A model generated the notes under the pieces. That model did not search any database, was not told where the DNA came from, and was given only the letters and a program-made list of their open reading frames with translations. 5,254 nucleotides of DNA from a bacterium (GTDB lineage: Bacteria; Krumholzibacteriota; Krumholzibacteria; LZORAL124-64-63), in the NCBI GenBank assembly GCA_016873405.1, contig VGXH01000181.1, positions 1 through 5,254 of the forward strand, given 5' to 3'. Shown in pieces: positions 1-5,254 of the stretch. The number at the start of each line of letters is the position of its first letter. The first letter of the stretch is position 1. Both the position numbers and the translations under genes were made by a program.

Positions 1-1070
1 ACGCCGAGGTGCTGGCCGAACTGGACGCGCACGGCGGAACCACCACCGTGGAGCTGCGCCGGCGCCTGGCCGCGGCGGTGTTCCGCCTGACCGAGCGCTA
101 CGACGACGCCATCGCGGACTGGCTGGAGGGCGTCACCGGTCGCGTGGACTGCGGCGTGCGCCTGCGCTACGGGGAGAACCCGCACCAGGGCGCGCGGATG
201 TTCCTGCCCGGCGGCGGCACGCTGGCCGACGTGGGTCTGGCGCTGCACGGGGGCAAGGAGCTCTCGTACAACAACCTGGTCGACCTGGTGGCGGGCCTCA
301 AGCTGGCCGCCGACTTCGGCGAGCCCTGCTGCGCCATCCTCAAGCACACCAACCCGTGCGGCTTCGCCGTGGGCGCGCCGGCGACCGCTCTCGAACTCGC
401 GCTGCGCTGCGATCCGGTCTCGGCCTTCGGCGGCGTGTTCGCCTTCAACGCGGAGATCGACGAGGCGGCCGCGGCGACCCTCGCCGAGCGCTTCCTGGAG
501 ATCATCGCGGCGCCCTCGTACGCGCCCGCCGCGCTCGAGCGGCTGACCCGCAAGAAGAACGTGCGCGTGCTCACGGCGGACCTGCCGCGCTTCCTCGCCG
601 CCACGCGCGGCCGCTCGCGCGCCTGGGGCGGCCTCATGCTGAGGCAGGACGAGGACGAGAGTTTCCCCGAACTGGCCGACTGGCGCCTGGCGGCCGGGCC
701 GGAGCCGGACGCCGCCATGCGGGCGGGACTGGCCCTGGGCTGGAAGGTGGCCAAGCACGGCAAGAGCAACGCGATCGTCATCGTCGATGGAACCGCCACG
801 CTCGGCTGCGGTTTCGGGCAGATGAGCCGCGTCGATTCCGTCGAGCTGGCCATCGGCAAGGCGCGCGCGCAGGGTCTCGACCTGCGGGGCGCGCTGGCCG
901 CCTCGGACGGGTTCTTCCCGTTCCCGGACGGCGTCGAGAAGCTGGCCGCCGCCGGGATCCGCGCCGTGGCGGCGCCGGCGGGCTCGATCCGGGACGACGA
1001 GGTTGCGGGCCGTGCCGCCGAGCTGGGCGTGACGCTGCTGTTGGCCGGCCGGCGGCATTTCAACCACTGA
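1..1070 (+). CDS. purH: Bifunctional AICAR formyltransferase / IMP cyclohydrolase PurH, 3' part (5' end outside window)
   Basis: PurH catalyses the last two steps of de novo IMP synthesis in the cytoplasm: formyl transfer from 10-formyl-THF to AICAR, then ring closure. The frame is open from the window edge (first whole codon at base 3), so the GTG at 9 is not the start. About 355 codons are present. The family is usually about 510-530 residues, so the N-terminal MGS-like cyclohydrolase domain is mostly missing and the transformylase part is complete. Visible family motifs are RYGENPHQ (165-188), GKELSYNNLVDLVAGLKL, LKHTNPCG with the catalytic Lys-His pair (342-347), FGGVFAFN, KSNAIV (from 762), GQMSRVDSV (from 816), ASDGFFPFPDGVEKL, GSIRDDEV and a C-terminal RHFNH, where E. 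coli has RHFRH. No frameshift or lost key residue is seen. The next gene starts 25 bases downstream with no hairpin terminator between, so read-through is likely. Identification is secure from these motifs. Confidence 0.98.
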   Translation, partial: AEVLAELDAHGGTTTVELRRRLAAAVFRLTERYDDAIADWLEGVTGRVDCGVRLRYGENPHQGARMFLPGGGTLADVGLALHGGKELSYNNLVDLVAGLKLAADFGEPCCAILKHTNPCGFAVGAPATALELALRCDPVSAFGGVFAFNAEIDEAAAATLAERFLEIIAAPSYAPAALERLTRKKNVRVLTADLPRFLAATRGRSRAWGGLMLRQDEDESFPELADWRLAAGPEPDAAMRAGLALGWKVAKHGKSNAIVIVDGTATLGCGFGQMSRVDSVELAIGKARAQGLDLRGALAASDGFFPFPDGVEKLAAAGIRAVAAPAGSIRDDEVAGRAAELGVTLLLAGRRHFNH

Positions 1071-1082
1071 CGAGGCGCGGCC

Positions 1083-1089
1083 GGGAAGG
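1083..1089 (+). promoter_or_regulatory. Ribosome binding site for the M6 protease gene
   Basis: GGGAAGG lies six bases before the GTG at 1096 and is the only purine-rich Shine-Dalgarno-like stretch in the purH-protease gap. It decides the start. Reading downstream in frame, no ATG, GTG or TTG occurs before the hydrophobic core of the signal peptide, so GTG 1096 is the only start that keeps the export signal. Confidence 0.7.
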
Positions 1090-1095
1090 CATCAC

Positions 1096-1230
1096 GTGTC
1101 CGAGCGCCCGCACCTGACGCCTGCGCGCGCGCGTGTCCATTCGCCTGCGCGCGCGCGGGTTCATTCACTTGCGCGCGCGCTTGCGCTGGCGACCGCGTTC
1201 GCCGTCGGCGCGCCAACCGCGGCGCCGGCG
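1096..1230 (+). other. Signal peptide coding region of the M6 protease
   Basis: This covers residues 1-45. The n-region (residues 1-24) holds five arginines and three histidines. The core LARALALATAFAVGA is weakly hydrophobic and Ala-dominated. A helix-breaking AP-T-AAPAQ end gives an APA|QS type I cleavage site. C51 is not a lipoprotein cysteine because no lipobox (L-x-A/G-C) precedes it. There is no twin-arginine motif (S/T-RRxFLK). Confidence 0.75.
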
Positions 1231-4035
1231 CAGTCGGCCCCTGCCTGCGATCCGGCGCTGACCGCCTGGCGCGCCGCGCGCCGGGCCGAAGTGCGCCGCG
1301 CCTGCCTGGAGGCGGCGGCGCGCCAGGCCGCCGTGGCGCGCGCCGCCGCCGCCGGCAAGACCCTGCCGGACCGCGCCGTCTCGCCCGCGCGCTTCGGCCT
1401 GCTGGTGATCCCCGTCGACTTCGCCGACCGCCGCCTGCCCGCCGGCTGGGATCCGGCCTCGCTGGCGCCGCGCCTGGGCGCCGACTCCGGCCAGTCGCTG
1501 CGCCGCTACTTCGCGGTGGCCTCGGCCTCGCGCTGCGAGCTGGTGCCGGTGCTCGCGCCGCTGGTCCGCCTGCCCGGAAGCGCGCGCGACTACTCGGATC
1601 TTGGTCTGAACGGATTCTCGCGCTCGCGGCGCCTGGCGCGCGAGGCGCTGGCGGCCGTGGCCGCCGCCGGGTTCGACCTGGGCCTGGCCGACCTCGACGG
1701 CCCCGACGGGCTGCCGCGGAGCGGCGACGACGACGGCTGGGTGGACGGCGTGCTGCTGCTGCACGCGGAAATCGGGCAGGAGAACGATCCCGAGGGCGGG
1801 CTGGTGCAGGCGCTGCAGTACTACCTCGACGACCCGGTGACGTCGCGCGGCACGAACGCCGGCGCCTACGCCGTGGCCAGCCTGCACAGCGGTCCCGGCA
1901 TCTGGGCCCACGAGACCGCGCACCTGCTGGGTCTGGAGGACCGCTACGACCCGCTGCTGCCGCCTGCGGCGGGGGCCGGCGACATCGCCGGCGCGGGCGG
2001 TCTGGGCGTCTTCAGCCTGATGGCGGCGGGCGCGCTGGGCACCGGCGGGGGCTGGCGGCCGTCGCTGCCGGACGCGTATTCGCGCGCGCTCCTGGGCTGG
2101 TGCGACGTGGCGACCATCACGGACAGCCCCGCCGGCGGCGACACGCTGCGCCCGCCGACCATCGTCGCCGGACACGCGCACCGGGTGTGGACCGCGGACG
2201 GGAGCGGGCCGGAGTTCCTCCTGCTGGAGGCGCGTGACCCGGCCAGCGCCGCGCCGTTCGATGCCGCGCTGCCGGCTGCGGGCCTGGTCGCGCTGCACGT
2301 CGACGAGGGCGTGCCCGAAGGCGGCTGGGCCGAGGACGGCCCCGGGCGCTGGCACCTGCGGGCCCGGCTGGTCGAGGCCGACGGCGACGACGGCCTGCGG
2401 CGCGGCGAGGACAGCGGCTCCGCGGGCGACCTGTTTCCGGGCGCCGGCGGCGTGACGGCGCTGACGCCGGCGACCGTCCCGGCCAGCGACGGCTACGGCG
2501 GCCCGTCGGGCGTGTCGCTCACCGGCATCGCGGCCGGCGACGGCTTCGTCGCGCACCGCACCGCCAGCGCGGCGGCGACCTGGCTGCGCTTCGAGGCGGC
2601 GTGGAGCGGCGTGACGGGCGAACTGGCGTTCGCCGCCGGCGCGGGCGGGGTCCAGCCCGCCTCGCTGTCGCTGCGCGTGGAGACGGTCGGCGCGCCGGCC
2701 TGGGGCGCCCTCGAAGGCGGCGAACCGCGGGAGGTGTCGCTCGCGCCGGGCCTCGACGGCCGCTGGCGGCCGGTGACGGCGGTCCGCTTCGTCACCGACC
2801 CGGGCCTGCCGTCCGGCGCCACCACGCGCTTCCGCTACACGCTGGCCGGCCCCGGCGTCGCCGACACCGTCGCGGAGCGTGACTGGGTCTGGTCGGCCGC
2901 CGACGGGACCCTGGACTTCGCCGCCGCCTGGCCCGGCACGTGGCTTGCCGAGCAGCCCTCAGGACCGGGCACCGCCTGGCGACGCTGGAGCGGCGCCGAT
3001 TCGCCGGCGGCCGACGGCCTGCCGGTGCTGGCCTGCACGGGCGAGGCCGCCGATCCCGCCGCCTGGCCCGCCGTCAGCTACACCAACGGCGGGCGCGCGC
3101 GCCTGACCAGCGGCCCGCTGGGCCCCGGCGTGGCGTGCGTGCGCCTGCTCCACTGGGTCGATGTCGAGACGCTGCCCGGCGGCGTGCCGATGGACGGCGC
3201 CACAGCCAGCTGGGTCGCGCCGGACGGGCGCGAGGTCGCGGCCGCGCCGCTCGGCGGCTGGCCGGCGCGCGTGGACGGCAGCTCGGGCAGCGCTCTGCGC
3301 GGCCGCGGGTCCTTCGGGCGCGAGCCGGGAGAGCTGGACCCGGGCCTGAGGCCGGTCTGGCGCAGCGATGTCGTCCCGCTGCCGGGCGCGGAATCGGGCG
3401 CCGGACCGTGGCGCCTGCGGCTGGAGCTGGCGGCCAACGCGCTGTGGCGCGGCCGCGGCTGGCTGGTGGCGGACCTCCGGGCGCTGGGGGCGCTGCCTCC
3501 GCCCGCGCTGGCGTGGGGTGAGGCGCTGGCCTGGAACTGGCCCGGCTCCGCGGCGCCGGCAACGCTGACCGTGCAGGCGCGCGTGCCCCCGGACAGCACC
3601 TGGGTGCAGGTGCTGACAACCGAAGGCGCGCCGGTGCCCGCCGCGCGCCTGCGCGCACTGCTGCCCGGCGATGCCCGCACGCGCCACGAGGTGCGGGTGA
3701 TCGGGCCGGCGGCCTGGGGCCTGCTCGCGCTGGGGCCCGTGACCGTGTACGTTGGCGACCAGGCCGTCGCCGGGCCGCTGGGGGAACCCTGGCCCAACCC
3801 CGCGACCGGGGAGGTGCGCCTGACCGTGGCGCTCCCGCCGGGGGCGGCGGCGCGGCTGGAGGTGCACGACCTTCGCGGCCGGCGCGTGCATGCCCGCGAC
3901 CTGGCGCCGGGAACCTCATTCGTCACCTGGGACGGGCGCGACGACCGCGGGCGGCGCCTGCCCTCCGGGTCCTACATCCTCCGTCTTTCCGGCGCGGGCC
4001 CGGCGTCCGCGCGCAAGGTGGTGCTGGCGCATTGA
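1096..4035 (+). CDS. Secreted M6 family (immune inhibitor A-like) zinc metalloprotease with C-terminal FlgD-Ig/T9SS-type sorting-like domain
   Basis: This 979-residue protein is predicted to be an exported zinc endopeptidase. Residues 1-45 form a signal peptide: an unusually long Arg-rich n-region, a core at about 25-39, and likely cleavage at APA|QS after residue 45. Residues 50-95 are a helical Ala/Arg-rich, propeptide-like stretch. The M6 catalytic domain spans about 100-450, beginning FGLLVIPVDF (100-109). It includes a DDDGWVDGVLLLHA segment and the zinc motif HETAHLLGLED, with H272, E273, H276 and probable third ligand D282. A Met-turn candidate, FSLMAAG, has M309, one of only two internal methionines. 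LLGW, GLVALHVDE (396-404) and EADGDDGL...GDLFPG (about 427-449) also match the M6 pattern. Residues about 495-590 look Ig-like. Residues about 596-800 resemble the jelly-roll module following M6 domains (YTNGGRARLTS from 662, LLHWVDVE to 691, GRGWLVADL near 790). Residues 896-979 (PWPNPATGEV...WDGRDDRGRRLPSGSYILRL...KVVLAH) match FlgD-Ig or type A sorting domains. Only two lysines (K88, K974) occur. The substrate is unknown. Confidence 0.93.
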   Translation: MSERPHLTPARARVHSPARARVHSLARALALATAFAVGAPTAAPAQSAPACDPALTAWRAARRAEVRRACLEAAARQAAVARAAAAGKTLPDRAVSPARFGLLVIPVDFADRRLPAGWDPASLAPRLGADSGQSLRRYFAVASASRCELVPVLAPLVRLPGSARDYSDLGLNGFSRSRRLAREALAAVAAAGFDLGLADLDGPDGLPRSGDDDGWVDGVLLLHAEIGQENDPEGGLVQALQYYLDDPVTSRGTNAGAYAVASLHSGPGIWAHETAHLLGLEDRYDPLLPPAAGAGDIAGAGGLGVFSLMAAGALGTGGGWRPSLPDAYSRALLGWCDVATITDSPAGGDTLRPPTIVAGHAHRVWTADGSGPEFLLLEARDPASAAPFDAALPAAGLVALHVDEGVPEGGWAEDGPGRWHLRARLVEADGDDGLRRGEDSGSAGDLFPGAGGVTALTPATVPASDGYGGPSGVSLTGIAAGDGFVAHRTASAAATWLRFEAAWSGVTGELAFAAGAGGVQPASLSLRVETVGAPAWGALEGGEPREVSLAPGLDGRWRPVTAVRFVTDPGLPSGATTRFRYTLAGPGVADTVAERDWVWSAADGTLDFAAAWPGTWLAEQPSGPGTAWRRWSGADSPAADGLPVLACTGEAADPAAWPAVSYTNGGRARLTSGPLGPGVACVRLLHWVDVETLPGGVPMDGATASWVAPDGREVAAAPLGGWPARVDGSSGSALRGRGSFGREPGELDPGLRPVWRSDVVPLPGAESGAGPWRLRLELAANALWRGRGWLVADLRALGALPPPALAWGEALAWNWPGSAAPATLTVQARVPPDSTWVQVLTTEGAPVPAARLRALLPGDARTRHEVRVIGPAAWGLLALGPVTVYVGDQAVAGPLGEPWPNPATGEVRLTVALPPGAAARLEVHDLRGRRVHARDLAPGTSFVTWDGRDDRGRRLPSGSYILRLSGAGPASARKVVLAH
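1120..1191 (+). repeat. In-frame 24-bp tandem repeat, two near-identical units plus one degenerate unit, in the signal peptide
   Basis: Three 24-base units lie at 1120-1143, 1144-1167 and 1168-1191. Units 1 and 2 both encode PARARVHS. They differ at three bases, all synonymous (CGT/CGG, GTC/GTT, TCG/TCA). Unit 3 encodes LARALALA, shares the GCGCGCGCGC core, and forms the start of the hydrophobic core of the signal peptide. Each unit carries a strictly alternating purine-pyrimidine tract (1122-1136, 1146-1157 and 1170-1180). The repeat accounts for the extra length of the n-region. Confidence 0.9.
3781..4032 (+). other. C-terminal FlgD-Ig / T9SS type A-like domain of the protease
   Basis: This covers residues 896-979. 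In order it shows EPWPNPATG, a beta strand (VRLTVALPPG), ARLEVHDLRGRRV, FVTWDGRDDRGRRLPSGSYILRL and a terminal basic strand RKVVLAH. The layout matches the FlgD Ig-like and type IX secretion sorting-domain family found at the C-terminus of many secreted proteins in FCB-group and related candidate phyla. In Bacteroidota such domains direct outer-membrane translocation and are then removed. Whether that applies here cannot be told from this window. Confidence 0.85.
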
Positions 4036-4037
4036 TG
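4033..4037 (+). promoter_or_regulatory. TGATG stop-start overlap, translational coupling
   Basis: The protease stop TGA (4033-4035) shares its final A with an ATG (4035-4037), followed at once by a second in-frame ATG (4038-4040). A loose SD-like AAGGTGG lies at 4015-4021, about 13 bases upstream, which is far for an efficient independent site. Reinitiation by ribosomes finishing the protease is therefore the likely entry route. Confidence 0.75.
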
Positions 4038-5254
4038 ATGGCGAACAGAGCGCGCGCGCTGACGGTCCTGTCCCTGCTCCTGCTGGCGGCGGCGCGCGCG
4101 GGCGCGGGGCCTCTCTACGATCCGTGGCTCGAGGACTTCCAGGTGGGCGGCGCCGCGGCGACACCCACCGATGACGGCTACCCGGCCGGCCTGCTCGCGC
4201 CGGCCACGCCGGACACGGCCTGGGTGCGGGCCGCGCTCCGCTGCCTGGACCCCCGCCTGCCCGCGCCACCGGGCGCGGACCTGGCGCGCCGCTGGCTGGC
4301 CGCCCGCGCGCCCGGCGGCGAGGTCCCGGCGCTCGAGCGCCTGCACGCCGCCGTCGCGGCCTTCGCCGACCCGGCCGTGCTGCCGCCGGCCGGCGCGGGC
4401 CCGGAGATCCTCGGCGGCGAGATCGGCGCCCGCCGGTTCTTCCACCTGCTGGCGGCCGGCGACCGCGCCGCAGCGCGCGCTGAGGCCGAGGCGCTGGCGC
4501 GCCGGAGCGGGCCCGGCCTGGAACCGCGCGAGAACTTCGTCTGGTCGCTGCGCGCGCGCCGGCTGGCCCGTGGCGGCGCCGGCGAGCCGGCCGAGACGAC
4601 CACCGTCTGGCCCGAGGCGCTGCCGCTGCCGTCGTTCGATGCCGGCCATGCCTGGGCGCACTGGGTCGCCTACAGCCGCGAACGCGGCCACACGCCCGTG
4701 GCGCCGCCGCAGGTGAACGAGGCCTGGCGGGCCTGGTTCGCCGGCGTCGGGCGCGGCGCCGGGGTCAAGCCCCTGGACCTGGCGGCCTCGGGCCTGCCGG
4801 AGGCGTGGCGCGCCGCGCTCGGCGCCGCCGTGTTGCCGAAGGCGGAGCTCGCCGACCACTTCCGCCGGCATCCGCAGGCGCCGGCCGACGCGGACCTGCA
4901 GGCGATGTGGGTGGGCGGCCGCCGGACCGCCGAGCAGGGCGACGCGGCTGCCTACGCACAGATCGCCTCGACGCCCGGCGTCACGCCGTCCTCGCGGCTG
5001 GACCTGTGGCGGCGCGCCGGCGAGCTGCGCCTGCTGGCCGGACAGCCGGGGGCCGCCCGCGCCGACCTGGACAAGGCGCTGGCCCTGGCGCGCGACGGAC
5101 ATGGCACCAACACGGTGCGCCGCCGCCTGCGGCAGTGGGTCGAGCAGGCGATGGTCCTGGCGATCCGCAAGGGCGACCTGGTCGAGGCGCGTCGCCTGCG
5201 CGAAGCCGGGCTGGCGACCTTCACCGGCGCCGAGCTGGAGGCGTTCCGGGCCGA
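4035..5254 (+). CDS. Exported protein of unknown function with TPR-like helical part, 3' end outside window
   Basis: An open frame begins at ATG 4035 (or ATG 4038) and continues without a stop for 406 codons to the window edge. A method needing a stop codon would miss it and leave the last 1.2 kb looking empty. It starts MMANRARALTVLSLLLLAAA, a textbook signal peptide with a two-Arg n-region and Leu-rich core, with cleavage probably at ARA|G (after 22) or AGA|G (after 24). The mature start is PLYDPWLEDFQVGG. Residues about 133-180 (RRFFHLLAAGDRAAARAEAEAL) and 322-352 (LWRRAGELRLLAGQPGAARADLDKAL), followed by KGDLVEARRLREAGL, show the small/large residue spacing of TPR-type helix pairs. Paired tryptophans occur at 207/210 and 231/234. 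Codon use matches the upstream genes, which supports real coding. No enzyme motif is recognised. Coupling to the protease suggests an envelope partner, but this is inference. It could equally be an unrelated TPR lipoprotein-like or periplasmic scaffold protein. Confidence 0.85.
   Translation, partial: MMANRARALTVLSLLLLAAARAGAGPLYDPWLEDFQVGGAAATPTDDGYPAGLLAPATPDTAWVRAALRCLDPRLPAPPGADLARRWLAARAPGGEVPALERLHAAVAAFADPAVLPPAGAGPEILGGEIGARRFFHLLAAGDRAAARAEAEALARRSGPGLEPRENFVWSLRARRLARGGAGEPAETTTVWPEALPLPSFDAGHAWAHWVAYSRERGHTPVAPPQVNEAWRAWFAGVGRGAGVKPLDLAASGLPEAWRAALGAAVLPKAELADHFRRHPQAPADADLQAMWVGGRRTAEQGDAAAYAQIASTPGVTPSSRLDLWRRAGELRLLAGQPGAARADLDKALALARDGHGTNTVRRRLRQWVEQAMVLAIRKGDLVEARRLREAGLATFTGAELEAFRA

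Noticed and set aside
9..11. GTG at base 9 as the start of a stand-alone transformylase
   Set aside because: The reading frame is open to the window edge, and the residues just before and after it continue the normal PurH sequence, so the gene starts upstream.
1071..1095. Terminator or promoter in the purH-protease gap
   Set aside because: Only 25 bases are available, with a ribosome binding site but no stem-loop followed by T residues and no AT-rich -10-like hexamer.
1120..1191. Short tandem repeats as a CRISPR or integration site
   Set aside because: The units are directly abutting, codon-phased and lie inside a signal peptide, with no spacers or dyad attachment structure.
167..1216. 349-codon minus-strand frame opposite purH
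   Set aside because: It runs antisense across the conserved PurH motifs and across a gene boundary. The translation is Ser/Arg/Ala/Pro-rich and unrecognisable.
1231..1248. C51 as a possible lipoprotein cysteine in the protease
   Set aside because: The preceding residues SAPA do not make a lipobox (no Leu/Val/Ile at -3), and the cysteine lies beyond a good type I cleavage site.
1165..2556. 463-codon open frame on the minus strand
   Set aside because: It lies fully opposite the M6 protease gene, its product is a low-complexity Arg/Ala/Gly/Gln-rich chain with no motif, and such antisense frames arise by default when GC-rich third positions suppress stop codons.
3972..5102. 376-codon open frame on the minus strand covering the right end
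   Set aside because: It has the same shadow character. The + strand frame there has a signal peptide, coupled start and consistent codon use, while this one has none of these.

Overview
The window is very GC-rich (the first 60 bases alone hold 44 G or C). All its genes lie on the + strand with almost no spacing: the 3' part of purH, a complete large secreted metalloprotease gene, and the 5' part of a further exported protein of unknown function that runs off the right edge. There are no RNA genes, insertion sequences, CRISPR arrays or convincing terminators. The many long open frames on the opposite strand and in other frames are shadows produced by high-GC codon usage.

Layout. Bases 1-1070 encode the C-terminal about 355 residues of PurH, essentially the AICAR transformylase part, ending at the family's normal C-terminus. 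A 25-base gap carrying a GGGAAGG ribosome binding site leads to a GTG start at 1096. The 979-codon gene to 4035 encodes an export signal, an M6 (immune inhibitor A-like) zinc protease domain with HETAHLLGLED and a downstream Met-turn, beta-rich modules including one that resembles the jelly-roll domain found downstream in M6 proteases, and a C-terminal FlgD-Ig/T9SS-type-A-like domain of about 84 residues. Its TGA overlaps the ATG of the third gene (TGATG at 4033-4037). That gene is open for 406 codons to the window end. It has a clear signal peptide and an alpha-helical, TPR-like C-terminal part.

Organism. Secreted proteases that end in a PNP...WDGRDDRGRRLPSGSYILRL type domain, combined with high GC, are typical of FCB-group or neighbouring candidate phyla such as Krumholzibacteriota or Eisenbacteria, rather than of Actinobacteria or Proteobacteria. 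This placement is inference from protein style only.

Function. PurH performs the last two steps of IMP synthesis in the cytoplasm and has no evident functional link to the two exported proteins. The latter two are translationally coupled and probably expressed together. The most notable sequence features are an in-frame 24-bp tandem repeat that lengthens the protease signal peptide n-region, the near absence of lysine from the protease (2 of 979 residues), and the unrecognised coupled gene at the right edge.
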